From assembly GCA_030490835.1 (NCBI GenBank), contig CM059971.1, positions 39,170,012 to 39,234,011 of the forward strand: a stretch of 64,000 nt of DNA, in the 5' to 3' direction. This document shows positions 17,871-30,492 of this stretch, one piece after another; positions within the stretch are counted from its first letter, which is position 1; every line of letters begins with the position of its first letter. The DNA comes from Annona cherimola (taxonomy: Eukaryota > Streptophyta > Magnoliopsida > Magnoliales > Annonaceae). The notes under the pieces are model-generated. The model did not search any database. It saw only the letters and a list, made by a program, of their open reading frames with translations, and was not told the origin of the DNA. Made by a program: the position numbers and the translations under genes.

Positions 17871-20325
17871 GGGCAAATGGGCAGCCCTTGGACGTGTTTT
17901 GCAAGGCATCAAAGAAAGGAGAAAATCCTCAAAAAAGGGGTAGCAAGTGGGGGACGTCCTAGGCAGCCCTATGTAAGAGAGAGAAAGGGGCACTTCATGT
18001 CCCATTTAGTGGACGTTTTAGGAGAAAAAAATAAAGAAAAAAAATCCAACAAGGAGGAAAAGGAAGAAAAAAGGAAGAAGAAAAGAGGAGGAAAAGAGGA
18101 GAGGAAAGGGAAGCAACCAAGTTAGGAAAATTGGAGCAAAGTCTCTCCAATTCAAGTAAGTATTGAATCAAGTTTGATTCATTTAATTCTAAATTTTTTT
18201 TGCTTTATTCATGGGTAATTAATTTGATCCATTATGAACCCTAAATGATGAGTTATGAAGCCCTTAATTAGAGTACTAAATGCTAAATGAATGAAAGGAT
18301 CTAATTCAAGGGTTCAAGGAAGATATACATAATGTTAGGGTTGATTACAACTCATGTACCTAGCCAGAATTTTTGAGAAATTCCCAAATATGTTGCTATT
18401 TTAAGCATGTCTTATGTTTGGATTATGTTAATTATTTTCATGAATTATATGTGTTGTATTGAGCAAAATTCATGAACCCTAGAAAGGTAAAACCTAAAGT
18501 TGACAACATGATAGAAATTCCACTCTTTTGAGATGGATATGGGGCATGAATTAAACTAACTAATATGTGGTTGATTTAAAGGGTAAAATACCCTACATCT
18601 AAGGTAGAAGGGACGTCCAACATGGGATGGAAGAAATTTCCAAAATCTGATTTTTTATGGGACACATGATGTGGACGTCCGAGGGTGGCAAGGAAGGCAT
18701 GAAAAGTTGCTGTTTTGGGCAAATTAATTTATGGACTTTGAATCCGTAAAAATACCCTAAATATGGGACAAGAAAAGTATGTTTAAGGATTGAAATTAAG
18801 GAGGTAAAATCTGTTATGAACCATATGTCAAGATGGGAAAGAGTAGTGCCAAAGTTGCTGTTTTGGAACCATGTGATTAAGGGATTATAATTCTATAAAA
18901 ATACCCTAAATTATGTGCTAATTAAGTGTTTTAATTATGCCAAAATGGAAGGCAAGTTTCTGTTTTGAAAGAAATTGAAAAACACATGTTGTATGTGTGA
19001 TAAAAGGGTGCACATAAAGGGTATGAATGACAAATATGAGAAATGATCAAATATGATTTACTAAAATGCAAAAAATGAATGGAAATATGATAAAATATGT
19101 AAGCAAGGTGCTGTTTTGATAATGATTTAAAATCTCAAAATTTGAGATTAATATGTGAGGCCTAAACTATTAAGTATGTGCCTAAATTAAGCACCAATGT
19201 GAGAAATGTGAAAAATGGATGTTAAATGATGAATGGGAAGTAATGAACTTTCATATGTTGAGTAAGTGAAAGGGTATAATATGTTGGAATGTTTACCCCA
19301 AATGAGAGTATCAAAATAAAAGGAATGGGCACAAGTGAGCTTAGCTTTTTAAAGATTGAAAACAAGCCGCTTAAATGATTTCAAAAGTTTAGAACTCTAA
19401 ACATAGGAATTCAATGGAGCAATGAACAATCACTAAGTTGTATATGTATGTGATTGTCAGAAAGGTAAATGTAAATTCAAAAGAATTGAACATAAGCAAG
19501 TCTCTTGAAAATTAAAGGGATTGAATACATTAGACTTGGGTATTCAATAGAACAAATGAATATTTACTATGTTTACAAAGGTAAACATGTATATATGTAA
19601 CCATTAAGAAAAGTAAATATTAATGGTTACTAAGAAGGGTAAATGGTACTTGCTACAAGTTAACTAGCTGTAATAAATGCAAAAGATTGAAAACCCTAGA
19701 CTTAGGGTTGAATGGGAAGATTGAGCAACCATGAAGGTTATATAGATATGAATATACATATATGGATGTTAAAAGATGTGATGTGTTAACAGAGAAAAGT
19801 ATTTAAAGTTAACTTGCTTGGGATTAAATGCAAGTTGAAAACCGTATGATATATATATGTCTATGTTATTTGAGATATATGGATGGAATGGAAGAAATGA
19901 TGAATGACGAACCACTAACTAAGATTACATAGTTATGTCGTTATCAAAAGACTTATGAGTAAGTCGAAAAGTATATATATGACCCTTGGCAAGGGCAAAT
20001 ATGGATATGCATTTCAAAGAAGGGGTTGGTTAAAATTAACTTGTTATAGAATGTGAGAGGATATCTTGAATAATTTCAAGAGATTCATACACAAGACATA
20101 AGTATGGAAGGAAAGAAACAAACCATGCATTAAATTTATATGGGTACGAGGTTATTAGGAAATACAAGTGTTAATGTCAAAGAAAGAATGATTTAAAGTT
20201 AATGTGTTATGAACCATATGGGATTAAATACCATATGACACGTATATGTGAATTGAAAAAGAAACAAGGCATGCAAGTACAACATGTGATGAAAATGTAT
20301 AAGGTAATCACGTTTACTTGTTTAG

Positions 20326-20369
20326 GAAAAGACAAGGAAAGAATGGAATGCGCAAAAGGATCACCTCGG
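20326..20369 (+). other. Predicted leader exon 2 in LTR D
   Basis: Forty-four purine-rich nucleotides (begins GAAAAGACAAGG) between acceptor TTTACTTGTTTAG and donor TCGG|GTAAGCAAGC. Same layout as the other long LTRs. Confidence 0.45.
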
Positions 20370-20943
20370 GTAAGCAAGCAAGACTTTCGAAAATCATATT
20401 TTATTTTCAAATGCTAAAATACTTTCAAGTTGTTTCACTTGAATGTTTCTAACGCTATTTAATGGTGGCCTTCTGTGGTGCCCCAAACCGAGACGTCACT
20501 TCCTTACCTCAAGATCTTATCGATTGGTAAATGTGAATCAGGATTCTTGCCCTGATCACGCGGCGGGTTCTAAATTTGAAACTCGTCCAAATTTTTTTTG
20601 GATTTCTTCATCATCGTTTTCGTCACATTCTGCATCACACATTCATATCTTTACATTTCACACCATTATTCATCAATCATTTCTTTAAAATCAACATCAT
20701 ATATCATACAAGCGGCAATACACTTGTAACAAATTTCATATTTCATTCATAGCATCTCACCATGCTTTTCTACAATAAAAGTCTCTTTGACTAAATCATC
20801 ACATTTTACATTCATACATCCATACATTCAATCATTGAATCATATAGAACTTAAAATGCTAATTAAGTTCACATACACATTAATATACCTTAGCATATCT
20901 ACGCTTTCCCATTCCTTATAGCCACAAGGCTTCCCTTACGTAC

Positions 20944-20993
20944 CTTTTCTCCATTTCTTAGGTCCTTGACCCCTTGAGTCTCCCAGTACCTGT
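20944..20993 (-). other. Predicted leader exon 3 in LTR E
   Basis: Fifty nucleotides on the minus strand between acceptor TTTTGTTTTCCAAACCTTAG and donor AAAAG|GTACGTAAG. Same length and borders as in A and J; the donor is close to consensus. Confidence 0.5.
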
Positions 20994-21099
20994 CTAAGGT
21001 TTGGAAAACAAAATGTGAGTGATAACTCAGTAAGCAAGCATTTTATCATCAAGGCAAGACTTCCTTGAAAACTTTTTTCATAAATATCTTGAACACCTT

Positions 21100-21665
21100 T
21101 TTCATGAGGACATTTATATGTCCCAAAACATTATCATGAAAAGAACATTATCATCGAATCCTTGTTCATAAGGATAGTTTCACGTCCTTGAACATTTTTC
21201 ATAAACATTATTCTTAAAATTATTTAGAAGCCACGTCTGAGCTTGTTAAGGCAAAACATATGTGTTTTACCCTCCTTAGTTAATTTCCATTGATCTTAGA
21301 TGAACATTTTTAATGTTCAAAGTCCTTTACATAAAACCATCTTTTGCCACTAGACGTTTTACGTCCAAAATATTTTTTTTCCATAAATCCTTTGGCAATG
21401 GAGGACATTCTCATGTCCTAAAACATTATTTACATAAGCCTTTATCGGCAAAGGACATTTTTGTGTCCAAAAAATATTTTTTATCATAAAATCCTTTAGC
21501 CAAGAGGCATTTAATGTCTCAAAATATTTTTCACATAGCTTCCTTTGGCAATGGACATTGATATGTCCTAAAACATCTTTTATTAAAACACTTTGGCATT
21601 GGACATTCTCATGTCCATAAACACTTTTCATTTAGGCTCTTTAATAATGGACATTCTTATGTCCA
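21100..21665 (-). repeat. Expanded GGACAT/ATGTCC hairpin array in LTR E
   Basis: About eight imperfect units of roughly 50-60 bp, each with a dyad such as GGACATTCTCATGTCC, linked by CATAAANCCTTTGGCAATG-like spacers. Arms vary (GACGT/ACGTC near 21352-21365; GAGGCAT/ATGTCTC near 21504-21521) with pairing kept. A has four units. Confidence 0.65.
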
Positions 21666-22179
21666 AAAACAAGTTTGACATAAATCCTTTTCATAATCCC
21701 CATCTTGGGGCTTGTTTATAGTAAACAAGGCAAATAAAATACATAAATCATTTTCATAAATGCGTTTGCATAAAAAAAATTTCCTTTTATTCCCGTTATT
21801 TACACTTTTGTGTAAAACACCCTTTCTTTTAGGGTAACTTATGCATAATAGCTCATAGAAATCCAATTTAGGATAACTTTTTGTATAAATACTTTTATAT
21901 CCCAATCTTTGGGCTTTTGGAAAGCAAAACGTATGCAAACACATTTCTCTCTATCCAGTAGTGACACTTAGCAAGTGATCATGCTACCTTTTGGAAGAGA
22001 ATCCTTAACAGCACGCTAGCCAGGCGGCTGTTTATTTATCCTTTTCCCATCTCAGGGAGGACGCCGCTGGCACTCCTGCCATCCCTTAGCGACTTGGCCT
22101 TATGTAGAGTGGGCCCCGGTCATCCCAACAGTGCTCTACAACCTGCCTGTTTATTGTACCGGTGCACCGTACATTATTA

Positions 22180-22345
22180 TGACGGACCGCAGCCCGTTTG
22201 GTTTAAAGAACCACAGACCGCAACCTATGTCCTTTTAAACCGGGATCACAGACCTCTGTCTGCATTCATAACACACAAAAAATCTTAGACCGAAGTCTAT
22301 ATATTTAAAAATTATTTTCAAAAACACATCACAGACCGCAGTCCG
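22180..22345 (-). repeat. Short stem-loops with four-base loops in LTR E
   Basis: AGAC-CTCT-GTCT (22250-22261), TAGAC-CGAA-GTCTA (22286-22299) and GAC-CGCA-GTC (22334-22343) are the clear members. K has AGAC-CACA-GTCT (56673-56684) and TACAGGC-CTCA-GCCTGTA (56732-56749) in a comparable place. Confidence 0.5.
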
Positions 22346-23473
22346 TGTCAACTTGTAAGCGAGCGCACCCACTTTAACAAGTTGTTATTTGAAATCAAAT
22401 TTTAGGATGACCTTCCTTAAATTCTTTTAGAGACATTTTGAGTAAAATATTTTGATAAACATTTGAAATGTTTGAAAAATAATACATCTTAAAATCCTTA
22501 TAAAAGAATTTCAAAACCTTTGAATTTTCAAAATTAAACTATATATTTTCTAACATTTTCTTGGTTTCCATTTTGGTGTTTTTGCTCACAAAAGCTATGC
22601 AATTATGTTACCCCTTCTCAACCACCCTAATAATCAAATTATTGTCTACTTATCTATTGTACCATTTTTACAAAAGGGGCTTGCATAATCTTTTGCATAC
22701 CATTTAGCAACCTGAAATCAAACCATTTTATGAAATCAACATAGGAGGTTGGTCATCCTTAAATCTCCTTTAACACATCTGTATAAACATTTTTCAAAAT
22801 ATTTTTATCATAGATTTCCTTATCTAAAGGAAATCAAAACTTTTCGAATATCATTTCAAAACATATGAACTATGTTCAAATCATCATTTATTATTTAATT
22901 ATCAAGATTTAGCAAAACAAATCTTTTTCATAAATCAAATCTCCTTTTTCATTTTTTTTCTTTTTCTTTTATAACATGATTATTTATCATTACACATCAT
23001 AAGAGAAATTAAAAACTTATTTACATATGTTGCTTTATGAAAAAGGGTAAAATTTCTTTTTTCTTATAAAATACTTTTGAAACAACATTGTAAAGAACTT
23101 GCTTACTTAAAAGCAAATTCTTAGGGAAAAAAACCATTGACATAAAACGTAAAATCTTTTGAAAACATAATCGTGGAGAACTTGGTTACTCATAAGAAAA
23201 TTTCTCAATCTAGTAACATAAAGCATTGCCAATCCATGGCAACACTTGTGATAAATTCTTTATCTTAAAGTCATTGTTTGCTTCCCATGAAGCAATCATT
23301 GAGGCTTTTCCTTAAAGCTATCATTTTTCAAAACTTATGGCTTTGCATTAAAGCCGTCATTTTCAAAACTTGTGCTTGCCCATTCATCAAAACATAGTCA
23401 TAAAAGCATTGATAAAATCATCATTTCAACATATAGAGAAAAATCCATAATTTGAAAAAGTTCGCTTGCTTAC

Positions 23474-23520
23474 CTGAGATCGCTATAATCCTTTTCTTCC
23501 ATTCATCTCCTTGCCTTTGC
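23474..23520 (-). other. Predicted leader exon 2 in LTR E
   Basis: Forty-seven purine-rich nucleotides (begins GCAAAGGCAAGG) on the minus strand between acceptor TTTTCATTTATCTAG and donor CTCAG|GTAAGCAAGC. Confidence 0.5.
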
Positions 23521-25375
23521 CTAGATAAATGAAAATAACATTTCATTTACTTGCATCATCTTCAAATAATTATATTCCTTAGGTTTTCCAACCTATATAA
23601 ATCCATTTGGACTTATATTACACTAACTTAGCCCACTTGTTATTCAAGTCGGGTGTTCATACGTATCATAATCTATACATCATATTGTTCATTTTTAATA
23701 CCCTTATGTAGGGTAAAATTACATACATGTAATAATCCTTCATTAAATCATTATTTGGAGGTTCATTACCTCCATTTATCATTTTTAACATATTTTTCAT
23801 TTTTCTCACATCGTTGCTCATTTTAAGCATCCGTTATTGTCGTAAGCCTCATTAATTAATCCCGAAGTTTGAGATTAACATCATTTAATTCTAAAAAGAA
23901 ATATATTCACAAAATTTATCGTATTTTTATACATTTTTTCATAAAATCACATTACATAAATTATTTACCACCTATGCATGTTTATCCTTTCACAAATGCC
24001 CATTTGGCAACACATATATGAGGCATTTCATAAAATCTCCCAAGTCAGAAATTTAGTCACTAATTCAGCATGATAATTATCCATAATTACCACTTTATTT
24101 AGGGTATTTTTATGAGATTTAAATCCACTAATCATAGGTTTCCAAAACAGCAACTTTGGAACCCATTTTTCACACATTTAACATGTTTCTCAACACATAA
24201 CCCTAAACAGTTTTATAAATCCTAATTTTCAGAAATTAATCCAACTTTTCCTAATCAAAATTTAGTATATTAACATATATATCAATTTGGATCATTTCTA
24301 CATAGGTTTCATATTTCGTTTTGATTTTTTTCTCCAACTATCCACATATGCTGAAATCAGGCATACTGAAATCTCAAAATATTAAATTAATATCAAATAA
24401 AATATTTTTAATCTGAAATTTCTATCATACCTCAGTAAATACATGAATTAACTGTCATAAAAATTTCATCACAAAATATTAACATCATATATTTATTTTG
24501 ACATTTTCACTGTGCTGGACAGTGTTGTGAGTTTAGGGTCAGCCCTAATCACGTGAATTATGGGGTATATTTATACCCATCCAAACCTAATGTTTATTTT
24601 TTTAGTGTGATCTTCAATATATCTTATATATCCTGTAAAATTTTTAGCCCATAAGGATTCTTTCCAAAATTTTCATGCTAAAATTCATCCATTTACTGTT
24701 CCATCCGTATTTTAATTTACAACATCATATAATTTCCAGATTTGAAACATAAAATCAAAATAATCATATACTTACTTGATTAATTGATGATCCATCCTTT
24801 GAGCACTTGAAATCCCCAATATTTCTTCATGTTTTCATCCCTTGGATCGTTCCAGCCACTGCCCCTTTGAATTTTTTCTTTTTCTCTCTCCCAAACAGAA
24901 ATCTGGAACGTCCACACTGCCTCCTTATATATGCATTTATTTTTCAATTTTTCCTTTAAAATTTCGACCCAAAATTGAGGGTAAAGTTTTTCAAATTTAC
25001 CCTCGAGTTTGCAAAAAAATTTTCAGCCACTTATTTAATGATTTAATATTTTTTTCGGATTTTTTTCCACAGCCTTATCCAGCTTTTAGATAAACCTGTC
25101 CACTTGGGTGGGGTTCACTTGCATCAGCTCTTGCACGAATTTTCCACCAAATTTTCACTTTAATTAATGGGTATTTAATCACCCTAGGTAGCTAGCTTAA
25201 TTAGGGGTCAATTTAGCTATTAAAAAAATCATAAAAAATTACAAAATCTACTTGACCGTGCACCTCTCTCCCATGCTCCATTGTTGTCCATATCGTGGGG
25301 TCCACTTATCATGGACTTTTTGTAATTTTCTTGTCACAACATTCAGCCCAAATCTCGTCCATATATCCCCCTAGC

Positions 25376-27127
25376 TGTTGGTCCCGAGTTGATGGCAAAA
25401 CCCAAGAGGGGAGGGGTGAATTGGGTATTTAAAAATTTATAACTTAAACAGAAACTTAACCCCAGATTAATCTAGTCCCCTTAATGAAGAAACGAAATGG
25501 AGAGCAATATAATGTAGAGAGCAGAAATATAAATTAAGCACACAGGATTTTTATAGTGGTTCGGGCAACCTCCCTACTCCACTCTTCCAAGCTCACACTC
25601 CTTATGACTTGGGTTCCACTATTGTATTCTCTCAATACAATTAGAGCCACTGCTCTCTTCTAGATTCCAGCTCTAGGGGGCCTCAACACAACACAGCACA
25701 GGTAGGTGATGAGTTCCACTCCAATCACACACTACCTTGCTTACACTTGATCTTAGTTCCTCAAACTAAATCAAGTTCAATACAAACAAACGAAATAACA
25801 AAAGGAGTCTACACTTTACAGATGTGTACAAGCAATTTGGCGCAGAGAAGAACTCGTAGTGTTGTCTTTGAAGATTCAGAAGTTTGGCTCTTGCAGTTTG
25901 AAGTGAAGTTCTTCTTCTTTGAATGGTTTGATCTCTTTGAAGCTCTTGAATGTGGTAGTTATGCACACTTAATAATTCTCAGCTACTTTCCTCGTCCACA
26001 ATAACTCCCTTTTATAATTGTGGAGGGAATCCGAACGTTAGAAGGTGGTTGGCGCGCATTAAATGCGCCAACGTTCAAATAATATCCGACCATTGCGACC
26101 CAAGTCGCATGTGGAGTCGACTTCGGATGCGACTTCGCCCAAGTCGCAGATGGAGTCGACTTCGGGTGTGACTTCGCTTCTCCGTCGCAACTTCAAGTTC
26201 CAGATAAGGTCGACTTGGGCATCGACTTGACCCAAGTCGCAGGTGAAGTCGACTTCGGGTGCGACTTCACCTCTTCAAGTTCCGAGTCTTGAGTCTTGGG
26301 TCGACTTGGCTTTAGACTTCAACTCAAGTCGATCATGGAGTCGACTTGGGTTCCGACTTGACTCGATCTTTGCTAAAAATGCTTTGATCTTCATTTGATC
26401 TTCCTCTATCTTGCTTGGCTTGTTTCCTTTAATCATTTTCATTCTGAAATAATTCCTTATACTTGTAGATCTTGTTGATCTTGAAGTCCTTATCTTTGGT
26501 TTATCTTGGATAGGCTTGAACCTTGAGAATCTAAGAACTTGAATCTTGCATGGTAGATTTATGCACCTTGCTTGCTTTTGATTCATATTGATCTTCATGT
26601 CTTGATTATTTCTTCATCTTGGAGCATGCTTGAATCTTTTCCTTAGACTTGATAATCTTAAGTTGATCTTGAAAAGGAGCTTGAATCTGCATCCTTGAAC
26701 TTAGAATACCTCAAGTCGAATTTGGGGTCGACTTCGTTCACGACTTCGCCCAAGTCGCAACTGGAGTCGACTTCATTTGCGACTTCGGCATTCTTCCATC
26801 CCAAATTCAGCTCTGGAGTGAATCTCCCGACTGAAGTCGATGCTGGAGTCGACTTCGTTTGCGACTTGGCTTCCCAAGTCGCAAGTGGAGTCGCCTTGGC
26901 CTACGACTTCACTTGTTCTTCTCCCATTTTCAATTCTGGACAGATTCTTCTTCTTGAAGTCGATCTTGGGGTCGACTTTGAGAACGACTTGGCCTTCCAT
27001 GCTTTATGTTCTTCAAATGTATATCCCTTAAACATATCCACAAACATGTTAGTAGCCAAGACTTACTCAAATTGATTTGTTAATCATCAAAACATAGATT
27101 TAGCTAGTTTTCCACATATTTCCAACA
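25376..27127 (-). mobile_element. Solo copia LTR N inside LTR E
   Basis: A 1,752-bp minus-strand LTR of the SIRE-like family (TGTTGGAAAT...GGGACCAACA on its own strand), flanked by a perfect 5-bp duplication CTAGC (25371-25375, 27128-27132). With no internal region it is a solo LTR, left by recombination between two LTRs. It contains GTCGAC palindrome arrays (about 26100-26360 and 26710-26990), the GAACGTT / AACGTTC cruciform block (about 26032-26077) and a TATAA-type box near 26010. Confidence 0.93.
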
Positions 27128-27832
27128 CTAGCTTCCTAGGTCATTAAAATACATATTTTGCATTTTTTTAAAATTTAGAAAAAATCAAGTATATGGCCCT
27201 TGATCGTCCACATGTACGACCACCTTTTCAAGCTCATTTGAGCTAATCTAATAACCTTAAAATTATGTCATTAATCACTGAATTTTATCATAATTATCTT
27301 AATCTAATATTCTCATTGCATTAATCTCATAATTTTAACCGTTCATTTCAAATTTCATCTCAATCTGACTTTTCTAGCTCAAGTTATGACCATTTGAATT
27401 TTCGAACAGTGATGATCATTTTTCACCCTAATTTCATTCTTATTTTTGTAATCCATCATTAACATAAGATTAAGCACAAAATTATGTGCTTACCTTTCAA
27501 TTTTCATCTTAATTCGCCTTCCCGGCGTCGAGTTAAGCATTTTCTAGCATTTGCCTCCTTTATTCATAATTAACATCAAAATCTCCATTAGTTAAACCAT
27601 AATACATGAGGTAATTATCCTCAATATATTCACATTTTCTAATCTTCATTAATCCTCTTTAATCACATTGACCCATATCGGCTTTCATTGATCATTCATC
27701 ATCATTTGCCCTAATTGCGATAAATCATCAATATTGCAAAGGAAATCATTCATAATTCTACTAAATTATACTAAATTCATATTTATATGTCAATTGCATA
27801 TAAATAAACCTTACTTGGGTCTGGGTTTCACA

Positions 27833-28337
27833 CCATCCCTTCATCTTTTTATTACGAATTGATTATTGCTTTTAATGAAATGATTGGTTAAATTCCTCTC
27901 TATTTGAAAATGGCATGCCAGCATGGATTTAAATGATGTTTCAATGAAACGATGTTCAAATGAATGGTACAAATAATTCTCTACATGAGAATGACAAGTT
28001 ATCATGTGTAAGAGGTATATAATGCTGGGGTGGCTAAAAGTCATGCTTGGAATGGAAATCGAGTAGACTAGTCAAGGCAGAAGCAGGACATGAGGTCCGC
28101 CCTTGACGTTGCCAAGTCGGAAGGTCTGGCGTCATGGATAGAAAGGATCATGTTATGAAAGGATGTTCCCCGAGCTAGAATACCCTCACATAAAGGATTA
28201 TGTCATGAATGGAAATAATGCATTTGCACATCCAATGTTTATGAAATGCTCAAAAATTGGGATTGAAAAAGTTTACACGAATGGTTCATGAAAAAGTTTC
28301 TGTTCCGTTGGTAATTGATCACTTGCTAAGTGTCTCC
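27833..28337 (+). mobile_element. LTR D, right part
   Basis: Continues D after E. The text matches C at about 63140-63718 (landmarks: CTCTACATGAGAATGACAAG, TATATAATGC, GATCACTTGCTAAGTGTCTC). It ends at 28337, where element G is inserted. The rest of D, including predicted exon 3, is not found in the window. Confidence 0.75.
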
Positions 28338-30166
28338 TGTTGGTCCTGAGTTAATGGCAATTACCCAAGAGGGGAGGGGTGAATTGGGTATTTAAAAATT
28401 TACAACTTAAACAGAAACTTTACCCCGGATTAATCTAGTCCCCTTTATGAAGAAACAAAGTGGAAAGTAATATAGTGTAGAGAGTAGAAATAAAAATGAA
28501 CACACAAGATTTTATAGTGGTTCGGGCAACCTCCCTACTCCACTCTTCCAAGCTCACACCCCTTGTGACTTGGGTTCCACTATGTATTCCGCGAATACAA
28601 ATAGAGTCTCCACTCTCTTCTATATTCTAGCTCTAGGGGGCATATACAACCAGAGCCTCTGCTCTCTTCTAGATTCTAGCTCTAGGGGGCATTAACAATA
28701 CACAACACAAGTAGGTGACGAGTTCCACTCCAATCACACACTACTTTGCTTACACTTGTTCTTAGCTACCCAAGTTAAAAACAAGTTCAATATAACAATA
28801 AGAATAAAAGAAAGTTTCTACACGTTACTGTTGTGTAGAGGCAGTTTTGACGTAGAGAAGAACTTGTACAGTAGTGTTGATGATTCAATAAGAAGCTCTT
28901 GCCAGTTTGAACTCGGAGCTCTTCTTCTTTATGATGGCTTGATCACTTAAAGCTCTTGAAGATGAGAGTTATGCACACTTAATGATTCTCAACTACCCTC
29001 CTCGTTTATATTGAATGCCTTTTATAATTGTGAAGGGAATCCGAACGCTTGACGGTAGGTGGCGGGCATTTAATGCGCCAACGTTTGAAAATTTTCTGAC
29101 CGTTGCGACCCAAGTCGCGGGTGGAGTCGACTTCGGGTGGGACTTCGCCCAAGTCGCAGATGGAGTCGACTTCGGGTGCGACTTCACCAGTTCGTAACTC
29201 CTTCAAGTTCCTAACTGGGTCGACTTGGTCCTCGACTTGACCCAAGTCGCAGGTGGAGTTAACTTCGGGTGTGACTTCACCTCGGCAGCTTGCTTGATGA
29301 ACTTGAAATCCTTAGAATGCCTTGCTTGCTTGAATCTCTTCATGTTTGGTTGTTCTTCCTTTGATTATACTTAAGATTCTTTAATTCTTCCATCTTAAAG
29401 CACATTTTACTCCATGTCTTGAGTCTTGTGTCTTTGAGTATTGGAATGCATAAGAGAGGTCCAAATGCATGATCTCGATTCTCCATGAGAAATATACAGC
29501 TTTTCTTTGGTCTTCACTTGATCCTCATTTGATCTTCATTTTCTTTTGAATCTCTTGAATCTAGTTATCTTGATCTGCATGTTTCCGTATTAAAGTCAAA
29601 GTCGGAGTCAACTTGATCTACGACTTCACCCAAGTCGCATGCGGAGTCGACTTGGGATGCGACTTCCGCAGCCCTTGTTCTTAGTTTCAACTCTGGACAG
29701 AAATGACGCCTCCAAGTCGCTACTGGAGTCGACTTGGTCTGCAACTTCAACTCAAGTCGCAAGCGGAGTCGACTTGGGATGCGACTTCGGCAGTTCTCGT
29801 TCTCGATTTCAACTCTAGAAAGAAATGACGTTTCGAAGTCGATGTTGGAGTCAACTTGGTCTGCGACTTCACCCAAGTCGCAAGCGAAGTCGACTTGGGA
29901 TGCGACTTCGGCACCTCTCCTTCTCGATTTCAACTTTGGAAGGGAATGACGTCTTGAAGTCGCTTCTTGAGTCGACTTGGGGATCGACTTGGCCTAAGTC
30001 GAAGCCTTAGTCGACTTGAAAATCGACTTGACTTGCCATGCTTCACATTCTTCAAGTTTATAACCTTAAGTCATTTCCACAAACATGTTGGTAACCAAAG
30101 CTTACTCAAATTGATTTGTTAATCATAAAAAATATAGACTTGGCTTATTTTCCCATATTTCCAACA
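28338..30166 (-). repeat. Element G 3' LTR
   Basis: 1,829 bp, minus strand, ends TGTTGG...CCAACA. It has GTCGAC palindromes at about 29110-29275 and 29600-30030, the AACGTT-type palindrome block near 29040-29085, and TATAAAAG at 29019-29026 (minus). Frames 28993-30010 on both strands are products of the repeats. Confidence 0.92.
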
Positions 30167-30180
30167 ATCTCCCCCTTTTT
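30167..30180 (-). other. Polypurine tract of element G
   Basis: Minus-strand AAAAAGGGGGAGAT next to the 3' LTR. A second tract occurs near 30371-30394. Confidence 0.85.
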
Positions 30181-30492
30181 GATGATTGACAAAACTGATT
30201 TGAGTGTATACCTTTCAATGTCTTAAAAACATGCCAATTCTGCATTTTGAAGTTTTTAACATACTCATGCAAACAATAAAAAACATTCAAACAAAAAACT
30301 TAAAAACCAGTCATAAAAACTTAGACTCAAATCCTGATCTCTTCTTAAAACCACTTAGACTCAAATCCCGACCCGATCTCTTCTCCCCCTTTTTGTCAAT
30401 GTATCAAAAAATTGAGATAGAGTGGGTAACATTTTATGAGAATGGTGGGGTTGCTCCCCCTGAACCTGTGCTCCCCCTCAGTTTGTGCTTTG

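Larger units (their letters stand above)
16865..20473 (+). mobile_element. LTR D, left part (Family 2, split by E)
   Basis: Starts at about 16865 with AGTGAAACACCAATT, matching the LTR start of K (TGTGAAACCCCAAATT). It then follows the same order of landmarks as C: hairpin modules with GATGAAATTTG (17371-17400), TATAAAAG (17863-17870), a purine-rich exon-1-like tract (about 17900-18120), donor CAA|GTAAGTATTG (18152), GCTGTTTTGG text, and predicted exon 2 (20326-20369). It is broken at 20473 by element E and resumes at 27833. The Lys/Glu-rich frame 17877-18125 lies in the purine-rich tract and is not a gene. Confidence 0.75.
20474..27832 (-). mobile_element. Solo LTR E (about 5.6 kb without insert), Family 2
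   Basis: Minus-strand LTR from TGTGAAACCC (27832) to GGCACCACA (20474). Flanks CCTTC (20469-20473) and CCATC (27833-27837) are a target duplication with one mismatch, and LTR D continues on both sides, so E inserted into D. No internal region or primer site is present, hence a solo LTR. It is interrupted by copia solo LTR N (25376-27127). Removing N and its duplicated CTAGC leaves about 5,602 bp, much longer than A's 3,327 bp, partly because hairpin arrays are expanded (21100-21665 and 22180-22345). No coding potential; frames such as 21359-21944 are repeat-derived. Confidence 0.8.

Noticed and set aside
17877..18125. 82-codon Lys/Glu-rich frame in LTR D
   Set aside because: Starts within 15 bp of the TATA box, so its ATG would not be transcribed, and reads a purine-rich tract common to all copies.
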